64,000 nucleotides of DNA from Planktothrix serta PCC 8927. GTDB lineage: Bacteria; Cyanobacteriota; Cyanobacteriia; Cyanobacteriales; Microcoleaceae. The DNA lies in the NCBI RefSeq assembly GCF_900010725.2, contig NZ_LR734877.1:23015-87014 (forward strand), in the 5' to 3' direction. Under the pieces are notes generated by a model, which was not told the origin of the DNA, made no database searches, and worked only from the letters and a program-made list of their open reading frames with translations. Made by a program: the position numbers and the translations under genes. This document shows, piece after piece, positions 1 through 8,381 of the stretch (position 1 is the first letter of the stretch; every line of letters starts with the position of its first letter).

Positions 1-1522
1 AAATGGGGGACTCATGGGGATCATGACTATGGCCGTGATCGTTGCTGTGGGCTAACTCCTCCGGGTTCATCGCCCCAGGGCCAAAGGCAAATTGAGGGCC
101 ATTAGCTTCGGATAACAGGTTTTGTTGAATCGTGGTATCATTGCCTCTGAATTTGCCTTCAAAGGTCATGAAATACATTCTGAACATATAGAAGGCAGTC
201 ATTCCGGCCGTTAACCAACCGACAAGCCACAACATCGGGTTAGCCGCAAAGGCATTACTCAAAATTTCATCCTTTGACCAGAACCCCGCAAAGGGCGGAA
301 TACCGCAAATGGCTAAAGTTCCCACCAGGAAACAAGCGGAGGTGACGGGCATATATTTGCGTAAACCCCCCATCAGACGCATATCCTGGGCCAGAATTGG
401 ATCATGACCCACAACACCCTCCATCCCGTGAATTACCGAACCGGAACACAGGAATAACATGGCTTTAAAATAAGCGTGGGTCATCAGGTGGAATAGTCCC
501 GCACTGTAAGCTCCAACGCCCATCGCCATTACCATGTAACCGAGTTGGGAAATCGTCGAATAAGCTAACCCTTTTTTAATGTCATTTTGGGTTAAGGCGA
601 TCGTGGCCCCCAAGAAGGCGGTAAAGCATCCGGTAAAGGCAATAATATTCATCACGATCGGCAACCCTTCAAAGACGGGGTACATCCGGGCGATTAAAAA
701 CACTCCGGCGGCCACCATCGTTGCAGCGTGAATTAACGCAGAAATCGGTGTCGGGCCTTCCATGGCGTCGGGAAGCCAAACGTGGAGGGGAAATTGGGAG
801 GACTTAGCAACAGGGCCAAGGAAGACTAATACGCCTAATAACGTGGCTAAGGCGACGCTGAGGGAACCCGTGGCGACGGCCTGTTCCAGCCGTTCTCCCA
901 TGAGTTCAAAATCAAAGGTATTAGTCGCCCAATAGATCCCTAATATTCCTAAGAGTAAGCCAAAGTCCCCAACTCGGTTGACGACAAAGGCTTTCTGACA
1001 GGCATCGGCGGCGGGTTTGCGGTCGTACCAGAACCCAATTAACAGGTAGGAACACATTCCCACCAGTTCCCAGAAAATATAAACCTGAATTAAGTTCGGG
1101 CAAATGACGAGCCCTAACATTGAAGAACTAAATAAACTCAGATAGGCATAAAAGCGTACATATCCGGGGTCATGAGCCATGTAACCGTCGGTGTAAATCA
1201 TGACGAGGAAGGCAACCGTCGCCACAATAGCCAGCATCACCGTCGCTAGATGGTCAATGGTATAACCCATTTTCAGTGTAAAGTCCCCTGCGGCTGCCCA
1301 CTCAATCATCTGGGTGTAGGGAGCGTGACCTTGGAGTTGACTGCCTAGGAGGGCAAAAGATAATACCATTGATGCGCCTAACAGCGAGACGAGGAAGATT
1401 GAACAAACCTGTCTCAAATTGTTAGTGGCAGTGTTGAAGGAAATTAGCCCAATTCCAACCAGGGTTGCGCCTAATAGGGGCAACACGGGAATTAACCAGG
1501 CATATTGATACAGAGGTTCCAT
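1..1522 (-). CDS. ndhF: NAD(P)H-quinone oxidoreductase subunit 5 (NdhF), N-terminal ~507 residues, runs off the left edge
   Basis: Reading the minus strand from ATG at 1522 gives an open frame to the window edge that starts [16 protein letters not shown]. It contains the antiporter-like core typical of NdhF/Nuo[70 protein letters not shown], and [22 protein letters not shown]. These are proton-pumping transmembrane segments of the thylakoid NDH-1 complex, which serves cyclic electron flow and respiration. The last visible part is a hydrophilic His-rich loop (HGHDSHEPHE). About a quarter of the usual length is missing because the window ends, not because the gene is broken. It is probably NdhF1 rather than the CO2-uptake paralogues NdhF3/F4, but I cannot prove the subclass without its neighbour. 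Confidence 0.95.
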   Translation of the reverse strand, partial: MEPLYQYAWLIPVLPLLGATLVGIGLISFNTATNNLRQVCSIFLVSLLGASMVLSFALLGSQLQGHAPYTQMIEWAAAGDFTLKMGYTIDHLATVMLAIVATVAFLVMIYTDGYMAHDPGYVRFYAYLSLFSSSMLGLVICPNLIQVYIFWELVGMCSYLLIGFWYDRKPAADACQKAFVVNRVGDFGLLLGILGIYWATNTFDFELMGERLEQAVATGSLSVALATLLGVLVFLGPVAKSSQFPLHVWLPDAMEGPTPISALIHAATMVAAGVFLIARMYPVFEGLPIVMNIIAFTGCFTAFLGATIALTQNDIKKGLAYSTISQLGYMVMAMGVGAYSAGLFHLMTHAYFKAMLFLCSGSVIHGMEGVVGHDPILAQDMRLMGGLRKYMPVTSACFLVGTLAICGIPPFAGFWSKDEILSNAFAANPMLWLVGWLTAGMTAFYMFRMYFMTFEGKFRGNDTTIQQNLLSEANGPQFAFGPGAMNPEELAHSNDHGHSHDPHESPI

Positions 1523-1732
1523 AACGATGTCAACTTTATAGTTCTTAATGAACTTGCCAAAACTGTTGATAATTTTGACATACAGTATGAACCTTATGGG
1601 TAAAAATTCCTGAAATCTTTCTTAGGAAGTCATGACTCAGGAGGTTTAGGGCAGACTGATAGGGGAAAACTGCTAGTGAACCGTGCTTACACATCCGAGG
1701 TCGATGGCGGTCAAGGAAGTTTCCTCTCGATC

Positions 1733-1838
1733 TATAGCAGGTCGCGCTGGCTTGTTTACAAGGGTCAAGCCTTGAATGTTACCACGCCTGACACAAAGAC
1801 ACAAAGAAGTTGTAAACATTAACCTGCTCATTGCTATA
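1733..1838. repeat. possible fold-back (MITE-like) element
   Basis: The segment begins TATAGCA and ends TGCTATA, with a second inverted pair just inside (GCAGGT at 1737-1742 and ACCTGC at 1822-1827) and a third (TGTTTACAA at 1753-1761, TTGTAAACA at 1810-1818). The TATAGCA ends match those of the clearer element at 7039-7145. The arms are short and interrupted, so this may be a decayed copy or chance. Confidence 0.35.
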
Positions 1839-1973
1839 AATGAAAAGCCGACAAATAGGAAAGCTCCCGACTCTCGGCGAAATTATTTCCAGGGTTTATT
1901 TTAAAAGGGTTAAATAATCAGAAATGCTATAGGTAGCTTTATTCTATTTAATATTCTAGTGTAACAATTAGTA

Positions 1974-2029
1974 TGATAACTGATAACTGATAACTGATAA
2001 CTGATAACTGATAACTGATAACTGATAAC
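1974..2029. repeat. heptamer tandem repeat, TGATAAC x8
   Basis: Eight uninterrupted copies of TGATAAC end five bases before the stop codon of the minus-strand thioredoxin gene. Short tandemly repeated heptamers (STRRs) are a known feature of filamentous cyanobacterial genomes. The copy number is probably variable between strains. Confidence 0.9.
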
Positions 2030-2033
2030 TGTC

Positions 2034-2411
2034 TCACGCTTTCAAGGGTAAAACTTCTTGAGTTTGACGGATTTGTGGACGACTTTGATAACTAACCATA
2101 AACGTATGCAAGCTACGGCGCAAATCTTCTCGACCTTGGAAATGTTCAAGTCGATATAATATTTGACCTCGATCAAAAACAATTAATGTTGGTAACGTTT
2201 GCAGGCGATAGGTACTGGCTAACTTTAAACTTTGATCTGCATTCACCCCAACCAATTTGACTTTGCCTCGCCAGTCCTCCTGGAATTGACGTAGTTGAGG
2301 CATAATCAGCTTACACAATCCACACCAAGGTGCCCAAAAATGTACCAGAACGGGAGTAGAAGCTTCCAGAACTTCTTGCTTAAACATCTGCTCATTGACC
2401 GACAACAGCAT
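2034..2411 (-). CDS. thioredoxin-like protein with atypical CGLC active site
   Basis: This is a 125-residue protein with a thioredoxin fold. It has VLVHFWAPWCGLCK around residues 21-34, a central VNADQ strand, and the cis-proline segment LQTLPTLIVF. The active site is CGLC, where classical thioredoxins have CGPC; replacing the proline usually raises redox potential and changes partner choice in engineered thioredoxins. A ~20-residue basic/polar C-terminal tail follows the fold. It is preceded on the same strand by the NnrU-like gene (48 bp gap), so the two may be co-transcribed. The function is disulfide exchange with an unknown partner; it could also be a thioredoxin-like chaperone. Confidence 0.85.
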   Translation of the reverse strand: MLLSVNEQMFKQEVLEASTPVLVHFWAPWCGLCKLIMPQLRQFQEDWRGKVKLVGVNADQSLKLASTYRLQTLPTLIVFDRGQILYRLEHFQGREDLRRSLHTFMVSYQSRPQIRQTQEVLPLKA

Positions 2412-2459
2412 GATCCCTCAAATTTTATTAATGAATGTTTTTATATCCTTGGGATCATG

Positions 2460-3173
2460 CTACCAGTCTATGTTACCTGTCGCACGAATTAATAATGGAT
2501 GAGCTTGCCAGAGTAGAAGGATAAAAATACACACTCCCAAATAAGCCCAGCGAAAAAACTCCTTAATTTCAAGGGTTTGACGACCTTGTAGAATAGCTAA
2601 AAACGGAATTACCGAAGTCCGAGATTTGACGGTTTCAAAGGATTTGCCATAACGAGCGAATAAACGGCGATCGCCATGCCAAACGGCAAACAAATGATGC
2701 AAGACTAACCCCACCGATGTTAGGAGGGTGAAGCTTGTCCCAACCCAGAGGGTATGACCCATACACCAAATCACTTGACCCACCATTTGTGGATGTCTGG
2801 TAATGCGGATAATTCCGGTTTCATAGAGATGAACTTCTGGTTTCGCAATGGCGGCAATTTCTAATAAATTAAACGTGGCTGGATACAGAAAAATAAATGA
2901 AATTGCCGATAAAATCCAAACAATCGGTTTAACAACTGTTACATCCTGAACCATCCACAGTTGTAACCCATCGTAACGGTGATTAAAAAAGTAAATAATC
3001 AGAACGGTTGCGAAGGGAATACTCACCAAGGCAAATAAAACCCGATACAGTCGGGGGCCAATTTTCGATTCTCCCCAAGGCCGTAATGCTGCTAAACCAC
3101 TATGAGCGATCGCAAATCCCAACAGTAACCCTAACATAACAAAATGGCTCGGAGTCAGCCAATGATCAGACAT
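2460..3173 (-). CDS. NnrU-family integral membrane protein, 15-cis-zeta-carotene isomerase (Z-ISO)-like
   Basis: This 237-residue polytopic protein has about six hydrophobic segments. The family hallmarks visible are an early histidine in FAIAHSGLAALRPWGE (residues ~20-35), GIIRITRHPQMVGQVIWCMGH (~118-138), and HHLFAVWHGDRRLFARYG (~160-177). The NnrU family includes plant Z-ISO, a heme-dependent membrane isomerase that converts 9,15,9'-tri-cis- to 9,9'-di-cis-zeta-carotene in carotenoid synthesis, and cyanobacteria carry homologues. The conserved histidines are consistent with heme ligation. The gene is divergent from rbcR, sharing a ~130-bp promoter region. Family assignment is firm; the carotenoid role is inferred, and the bacterial NnrU name (denitrification) is a poor fit here. 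Confidence 0.8.
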   Translation of the reverse strand: MSDHWLTPSHFVMLGLLLGFAIAHSGLAALRPWGESKIGPRLYRVLFALVSIPFATVLIIYFFNHRYDGLQLWMVQDVTVVKPIVWILSAISFIFLYPATFNLLEIAAIAKPEVHLYETGIIRITRHPQMVGQVIWCMGHTLWVGTSFTLLTSVGLVLHHLFAVWHGDRRLFARYGKSFETVKSRTSVIPFLAILQGRQTLEIKEFFRWAYLGVCIFILLLWQAHPLLIRATGNIDW

Positions 3174-3304
3174 TTTTACCTCTTCTCAATATAGTTAGAT
3201 AATAAAGTTAATTTCAATACAGATCATCCCGCAGTATGCTGAAAGAACTTGATCCCCCATCCTAAAAGCCATCACGCTTGCTGATTTTACCGAGGTTGAG
3301 GAAT

Positions 3305-4294
3305 ATGTCTGACCTTCCATTCACTTTAGATCAGTTACGCATTCTCAAAGCCATTGCGGCTGAAGGCAGCTTCAAACGCGCTGCTGATAGCCTGTATGTC
3401 TCCCAACCTGCTGTCAGTCTCCAGGTACAAAACCTAGAACGACAGTTAAACGTACCCTTATTTGATCGAGGGGGACGTCGGGCTCAACTGACTGAAGCAG
3501 GTCATCTGCTCCTCAGTTATGGTGAAAAAGTTTTGTCCCTGTGTCAAGAAACCTGTCGCGCCATCGACGATTTACAAAATCTCCGGGGCGGAACCTTAAT
3601 TATAGGGGCATCTCAAACCACCGGAACCTATTTGCTCCCTCGGATGATTGGGTTATTTCGGGAAAAATACCCCGATGTTTCGGTGCAGTTACACGTTCAT
3701 TCCACCCGGCGCACGGCTTGGAGTGTGGCGAATGGACAAATTGATTTGGCCATTGTCGGCGGCGAAATTTCTTCGGAATTGACCCAAGCCTTAGAAATTG
3801 TCTCCTATGCTGAGGATGAACTGGCGTTAATTGTTCCGATCTCCCATGAATTTGCCCAACGAGAAACTATCCTCAAAGAGGATTTATATCAGTTAAAATT
3901 TATTACCCTCGATTCTCAATCCACAATTCGTAAGGTCATTGATCAAGTCTTAACGCGCTGTGGGATTAATACAACCGATCTCAAAATAGAAATGGAACTG
4001 AGTTCGATTGAAGCGATTAAAAATGCTGTTCAGTCGGGGTTAGGGGTGGCGTTTGTTTCTACTTCTGCCATTGAAAAAGAGTTGCAAATGGGGGTGATCC
4101 AAAGCGTTAAAATTGATCAGGTGATTGTCAAACGGACATTATCAGTGATTTATAATCCTAATCGCTATCGCTCAAAGGCAGCAGAGGCTTTTACCAATGA
4201 AGTTTTACCTAAATTTGCCAGCCCCAATTTTAACCAACATTCCATTGATATCCAACACCCAACGGAATACACAGCCTTACCTTTATCAGACTAA
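3305..4294 (+). CDS. rbcR: LysR-family transcriptional regulator, RbcR type (copy 1)
   Basis: This 329-residue LysR protein begins [21 protein letters not shown], the signature of the cyanobacterial/plastid RbcR (Ycf30) group that controls the Rubisco operon and carbon-metabolism genes. The winged helix-turn-helix lies at residues ~5-65 ([21 protein letters not shown]). The effector-binding domain follows ([37 protein letters not shown]). I chose ATG 3305 rather than the in-frame TTG at 3278 because the RbcR family starts at this [10 protein letters not shown] and a GAGG-containing stretch precedes it. It is divergent from the NnrU-like gene and is followed 96 bp downstream by a paralogue. 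Autoregulation from the divergent region is usual for LysR proteins but is not shown here. Confidence 0.92.
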   Translation: MSDLPFTLDQLRILKAIAAEGSFKRAADSLYVSQPAVSLQVQNLERQLNVPLFDRGGRRAQLTEAGHLLLSYGEKVLSLCQETCRAIDDLQNLRGGTLIIGASQTTGTYLLPRMIGLFREKYPDVSVQLHVHSTRRTAWSVANGQIDLAIVGGEISSELTQALEIVSYAEDELALIVPISHEFAQRETILKEDLYQLKFITLDSQSTIRKVIDQVLTRCGINTTDLKIEMELSSIEAIKNAVQSGLGVAFVSTSAIEKELQMGVIQSVKIDQVIVKRTLSVIYNPNRYRSKAAEAFTNEVLPKFASPNFNQHSIDIQHPTEYTALPLSD

Positions 4295-4390
4295 TTCAAT
4301 CTCTTTTATTATCAATTCTTGAGGTTAAATTTCTCTGTAATGCTCTAATTTTTACCCTGTTTTAATCTAAATTCTTTACCTTTTCCCACA

Positions 4391-5425
4391 ATGACAGATG
4401 TTCCTTTTACATTAGATCAATTACGCATTCTCAAAGCGATCGCGGCTGAGGGAAGTTTTAAGCGCGCAGCTGATAGTTTATATGTCTCTCAGCCTGCTAT
4501 TAGTTTACAAGTTCAAAATTTAGAACGACAATTAAGTGTTCCTTTATTTGATCGGGGCGGACGTCGAGCTAAATTAACAGAAGCCGGACATCTTCTGCTC
4601 AATTATGGCGAAAAAATTCTGAGTTTATGTCAAGAAACCTGCCGTGCAATTGAGGATTTACAAAATCTTCAAGGAGGAACATTAATTGTCGGTGCGTCCC
4701 AAACTACAGGCACTTATTTGCTTCCCCGAATGATTGGATTATTTCGAGAAAAATATCCCGATGTCGCGGTTCAACTTCATGTTCATTCAACTCGACGCAC
4801 GGCTTGGAGTGTCGCTAATGGACAAATTGATTTAGCAATTATTGGGGGGGAAGTTCCGACCGAATTACACGATTCTTTAACGATTCAACCTTATATTGAA
4901 GATGAATTAGCCTTAATTCTACCCCCGACCCATCCCTTTGCCAAATTAGAAACAATTCAAAAAGAAGATTTGTATAAACTGCAATTTATTGCCTTGGATT
5001 CTCAGTCTACCATTCGCAAAGTGATTGATCAAGTTTTAAGCCGATGTGAGATTGATCCCCGATGTCTGAAAGTGGAAATGGAGTTAAATTCTATTGAAGC
5101 GATTAAAAATACAGTTCAAGCGGGATTAGGCGCGGCATTTGTCTCAACTTCAGCCATTGAAAAAGAGTTACAAATGCAGGTTTTACACCGGATGACAATT
5201 GAAGATGTTGTAGTCAAACGGATGCTTTCAGTTATTGTTAATCCTAATCGCTATCAGTCCAAAGCGGCTGAAGCGTTTAGTCGAGATATTTTACCCTTAT
5301 TTACTTCCCAAGACTGGGCATTAAGTACCCATACTTTTGCCTCAAATGCTTCTAAAAAACCTCCAATTTTTGACACATTCATCCCCCCTTCCGATTTAAA
5401 CGAACCTCAGTATCCCGAACCTTAA
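4391..5425 (+). CDS. LysR-family transcriptional regulator, RbcR-like paralogue (copy 2)
   Basis: This 344-residue protein matches copy 1 at most positions over the DNA-binding and effector domains. Examples are [41 protein letters not shown] and [13 protein letters not shown]. Differences cluster in the second half of the effector domain (residues ~165-215) and the C-terminal tail, which here is longer (to [12 protein letters not shown]). The DNA differs at many third positions: copy 1 uses more G/C, copy 2 is A/T rich. The duplication is therefore probably old, or one copy was acquired separately. The near-identical recognition helix implies overlapping operators, while the diverged effector face suggests a different inducer. 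Confidence 0.9.
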   Translation: MTDVPFTLDQLRILKAIAAEGSFKRAADSLYVSQPAISLQVQNLERQLSVPLFDRGGRRAKLTEAGHLLLNYGEKILSLCQETCRAIEDLQNLQGGTLIVGASQTTGTYLLPRMIGLFREKYPDVAVQLHVHSTRRTAWSVANGQIDLAIIGGEVPTELHDSLTIQPYIEDELALILPPTHPFAKLETIQKEDLYKLQFIALDSQSTIRKVIDQVLSRCEIDPRCLKVEMELNSIEAIKNTVQAGLGAAFVSTSAIEKELQMQVLHRMTIEDVVVKRMLSVIVNPNRYQSKAAEAFSRDILPLFTSQDWALSTHTFASNASKKPPIFDTFIPPSDLNEPQYPEP

Positions 5426-5543
5426 TTCAGAAAAACTTAAGTGTTTTAGCACTTTAGAAAACCTGTAATTAATCTATAATTAAACTTTAAAACAATCAAA
5501 TGCTGTTGACTGTTGGCTCCTATTTTCTGTCTCCTTAACTCCT

Positions 5544-6935
5544 ATGAAAATTTACTGTACTCGTCCCGGTTGTTTGGGTGCTGATCGCAATAGTTTCACG
5601 GATTTAGAGGATCAAATGACCCTCAAAACAGTGCAGCAAAAATTCTGTGCTACCTGTGGAATGCCTTTAATTTTAGATGGTCGTTATCTCCCTGAACGAT
5701 TATTAGGACAAGGAGGATTTGGTACGGCATTTTTAGCCAAAGATCGCCGATCTCCTACGCTTAAATCTTGTGTCGTTAAACAATTTCAACCCTCATTTGA
5801 TTTAAACCCTCAACAATTAGCAACCGCACAAAATCTGTTTGAACGAGAAGCTCATGTTCTGGAACAGTTGGGCAATAAACACCCCCAAATTCCTGATTTA
5901 TTTGCCTATTTTCCCTTAGAAGCACCAGGATGGCGTTCCTCAAAACCGCAACAATTTTTTTATATTGTTCAAGAATATATTACTGGCGAAAACTTAGAAA
6001 AAGAACTGGCGACAAAAGGACAATTTTCGGAAACAGAAGCGCGAGAAGTCTTACAAGAAGTTCTCAAAATTCTGGAGTTTGTTCATGATCATGATGTGAT
6101 TCACCGCGATATTAAACCTTCTAATATTATGCGCGATCGCCAAGGTCGTTTACATTTATTAGATTTTGGTGCGGTTAAACAGGTGACACAAAGTGCAGGC
6201 GGAACATCCACCGGAATTTATTCTTTAGGGTTCGCACCTTCTGAACAAATGCGAGGTTATACGGTATTTCCCTCTACGGATTTATATGCTTTAGCGGTGA
6301 CTTGTATTGTTTTATTAACCGGAAAAGAACCTCAAGAGTTATTTGATAGTTATAGTGATCAATGGAAGTGGAAACAATTTGTTCAAATTTCCGATGAATT
6401 AGCGACAATTTTAGATAAAATGTTATTACCCACACCGAGCGATCGCTTTGGTTCCGCTACTCAAGTTTTAACAGCCTTAAATCCTCCTCAAATTCAACCA
6501 ATTTCTCAACCTTCTCCCCTCCCCTCCCCTCCAGTTTCTCCTCCCCCAACCCAACTTCAACCCCCTGCAATAACTCGTTCTTTTTCTAGTTTACAACTAT
6601 TATCCAGTGCAGCATTTACAGGCTTTGAAGGTGGCGTTTTAGCTTGCTTAGGAGTTGCTTTATTCAAAGTCTCTAATTTCAATCCTATTCTTTTATTAAT
6701 TATCGGTTTAGGGGTGTTCACAGGATTAATATTTGCTCAATATCAACGTTGGGTTGAAGCTGGGTTTGACTTTATTATTATTCCTTTTATTTCTATCGGA
6801 ATTTTATATTTTATCCTGTTAAAATTAAACTTTTATATCATTTTAACGACCGTTCCTTTTATTATCGCTATATTCGCTGTGGCTGTTACTGCTTTATTTC
6901 GGTTGGTTTATCTGATGCTTCAACGAATCTTGTAA
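5544..6935 (+). CDS. membrane-bound Ser/Thr protein kinase with N-terminal Cys4 zinc-ribbon-like motif
   Basis: This is a 463-residue Hanks-type kinase. The N-terminus carries C5-x4-C10 and C35-x2-C38, a probable metal-binding motif like that of the cyanobacterial SpkB group. The kinase domain follows with glycine loop GQGGFG (55-60), lysine in VVKQ (~79), catalytic HRDIKPSN (187-194) and LLDFGAVKQ (~205-213). A proline/glutamine-rich linker (~310-345) leads to about four hydrophobic segments (~350-463), so the kinase faces the cytoplasm and is anchored at its C-terminus. The two genes after it encode anchored periplasmic-binding proteins, hinting at a shared signalling role. All key catalytic residues are present. 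Confidence 0.9.
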   Translation: MKIYCTRPGCLGADRNSFTDLEDQMTLKTVQQKFCATCGMPLILDGRYLPERLLGQGGFGTAFLAKDRRSPTLKSCVVKQFQPSFDLNPQQLATAQNLFEREAHVLEQLGNKHPQIPDLFAYFPLEAPGWRSSKPQQFFYIVQEYITGENLEKELATKGQFSETEAREVLQEVLKILEFVHDHDVIHRDIKPSNIMRDRQGRLHLLDFGAVKQVTQSAGGTSTGIYSLGFAPSEQMRGYTVFPSTDLYALAVTCIVLLTGKEPQELFDSYSDQWKWKQFVQISDELATILDKMLLPTPSDRFGSATQVLTALNPPQIQPISQPSPLPSPPVSPPPTQLQPPAITRSFSSLQLLSSAAFTGFEGGVLACLGVALFKVSNFNPILLLIIGLGVFTGLIFAQYQRWVEAGFDFIIIPFISIGILYFILLKLNFYIILTTVPFIIAIFAVAVTALFRLVYLMLQRIL

Positions 6936-7038
6936 AACGAGGATACCAATATTGCTTAAATTATCCTAGATAATTTTTCTACCTTGATTAATTCTTTTGA
7001 TTGACCTACTCCTTGATTTTATAGGATTATTAATATTA

Positions 7039-7145
7039 TATAGCAATCCGTGTAGGGGTGGCGTCTCCCAACCCTCTTTGCGCCTGGGTTGGGAGGGACG
7101 CCACCCCTACAGGTTTTAATCATAAATCCTACACGGATTGCTATA
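7039..7145. repeat. MITE-like fold-back element with 18-bp perfect terminal inverted repeats
   Basis: The left end TATAGCAATCCGTGTAGG (7039-7056) is the exact reverse complement of the right end (7128-7145). An inner inverted pair (GGGTGGCGTC / GACGCCACCC, plus CCCAACC / GGTTGGG) makes nearly the whole 107 bp fold into one long stem. No coding capacity is seen. It sits between the kinase gene and the PstS-like gene in a 279-bp gap and could act as a terminator or mRNA boundary. Confidence 0.85.
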
Positions 7146-7214
7146 TTAATACCTGTCCCTATAATCTTACAAAAGTGGTAAAATTTTACCTAATACTGGA
7201 AACCCCTTAGATTT

Positions 7215-8297
7215 ATGACTCAAAAAAATGATACTACCACTTTAATCCTAGCTTTACTGATTACCGGAGGATTTATTGGCGGCGGAATTTGGTGGTTTAC
7301 TCGCAAGATAAATTTCTCAGATGTCTTAAATTCTAATCCCTCTCCTTCTGTTTCCGTTACTCCTAACTCACCGTCTATTCCTCCTCAATCTATTTCTCAA
7401 TCCTCAACAACCGAATTTAAAACCTTTGCTGAAGTTCCTAATGTTCCTAACGGACTATTTACTTATGGAGGAAGTACCACATTTGCCCCGATTCGTCAAG
7501 GGATTAATCCCGAAATTCAACGGGTTTTTCCTCAATTTCAACTCCGATATTTTCAAAATCCTAGTCAACCCCCCGGCTCAGGAATTGGGATTAAAATGTT
7601 AATTGAAAATCAACTCACTTTTGCGGAATCTTCCCGTCCTCTACAAGAACCAGAATATCAACAAGCTAAACAACGAGGATTTGATTTAAGAGAAATTCCG
7701 ATTGCAATTGATGGGATTGTGGTTGCAGTTAATCCTAGCTTAAATATTCAAGGATTAACCATTAATCAATTAAAACAAATTTATACAGGTGAAATCAATA
7801 ATTGGAATCAACTCGGAGGTGATAATCTTCCCATTATTGCCTATTCTCGGACTCAGGAAGCTGGAGGAACAACTGAATTCTTTATTACAAATGTATTAGG
7901 AGGATCTGGGTTAGGAAAAGCCGTAAAATTGATTTCAACGACCACAGAAGCCTTAAGAGCAATTTCCAATAATCCAGGGGGAATCTATTATGCCTCTGCT
8001 CCAGAAGTTGTAGAACAATGTACAATTAAACCTATAGCGATTGGTTTGACATCCGATGCTTTAATTCAACCCTATCAAAATCCCTTAATTCCTCCCGAAG
8101 CTTGTCCCCAACAACGAAATCAAATTAATCCTGTCGTGTTTATAAATGGAGAATATCCCCTAACAAGACGTTTATTTATTATTATCAAACAAAATAGTTC
8201 AACTGAACAACAAGCCGGAGAAGCTTATAGTCAACTTCTATTAACCTCTCAAGGTCAAGATTTAATTGAAAAATTGGGGTTTATTAAAATTCGTTAA
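7215..8297 (+). CDS. membrane-anchored PstS-like (type 2) periplasmic substrate-binding protein
   Basis: This 360-residue protein has an N-terminal hydrophobic anchor (residues ~9-29, TLILALLITGGFIGGGIWWF) without a lipoprotein cysteine, then a Ser/Pro-rich spacer and a type-2 binding-protein domain. PstS-family features are FTYGGSTTFAPIRQGI (~82-97), FAESSRPLQ, EIPIAIDGIVVAVNP, LKQIYTGEINNWNQLGG, and RTQEAGGTTEFF. No pst permease or ATPase genes lie nearby, so an uptake role is not supported by context. Its N-terminus resembles that of the next gene's product, and both follow a kinase gene. It may be a ligand sensor rather than a transporter subunit. Phosphate is the family ligand but is unproven here. 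Confidence 0.85.
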   Translation: MTQKNDTTTLILALLITGGFIGGGIWWFTRKINFSDVLNSNPSPSVSVTPNSPSIPPQSISQSSTTEFKTFAEVPNVPNGLFTYGGSTTFAPIRQGINPEIQRVFPQFQLRYFQNPSQPPGSGIGIKMLIENQLTFAESSRPLQEPEYQQAKQRGFDLREIPIAIDGIVVAVNPSLNIQGLTINQLKQIYTGEINNWNQLGGDNLPIIAYSRTQEAGGTTEFFITNVLGGSGLGKAVKLISTTTEALRAISNNPGGIYYASAPEVVEQCTIKPIAIGLTSDALIQPYQNPLIPPEACPQQRNQINPVVFINGEYPLTRRLFIIIKQNSSTEQQAGEAYSQLLLTSQGQDLIEKLGFIKIR

Positions 8298-8381
8298 GTT
8301 CCTTTAGGGGTTAACTATTTCCAAAAATGTTAAAATAGACTTTAAATCTCAATTGATAAAATTTACCCCTTTTAAAATCAG

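Larger units (their letters stand above)
1523..2033. other. 511-bp non-coding region upstream of ndhF
   Basis: No convincing gene is present. It should contain the ndhF promoter and leader. It also holds a possible fold-back element (1733-1838) and a run of TGATAAC heptamers (1974-2029), both listed separately. Confidence 0.6.

Noticed and set aside
1523-2033. tRNA or small RNA gene in the ndhF upstream region
   Set aside because: I could not find a cloverleaf or conserved tRNA boxes. The inverted repeats fit a fold-back element better.
2295-2492. 65-codon plus-strand frame over the thioredoxin-like gene
   Set aside because: It runs antisense to the thioredoxin gene and reads across its start region with no ribosome-binding site.
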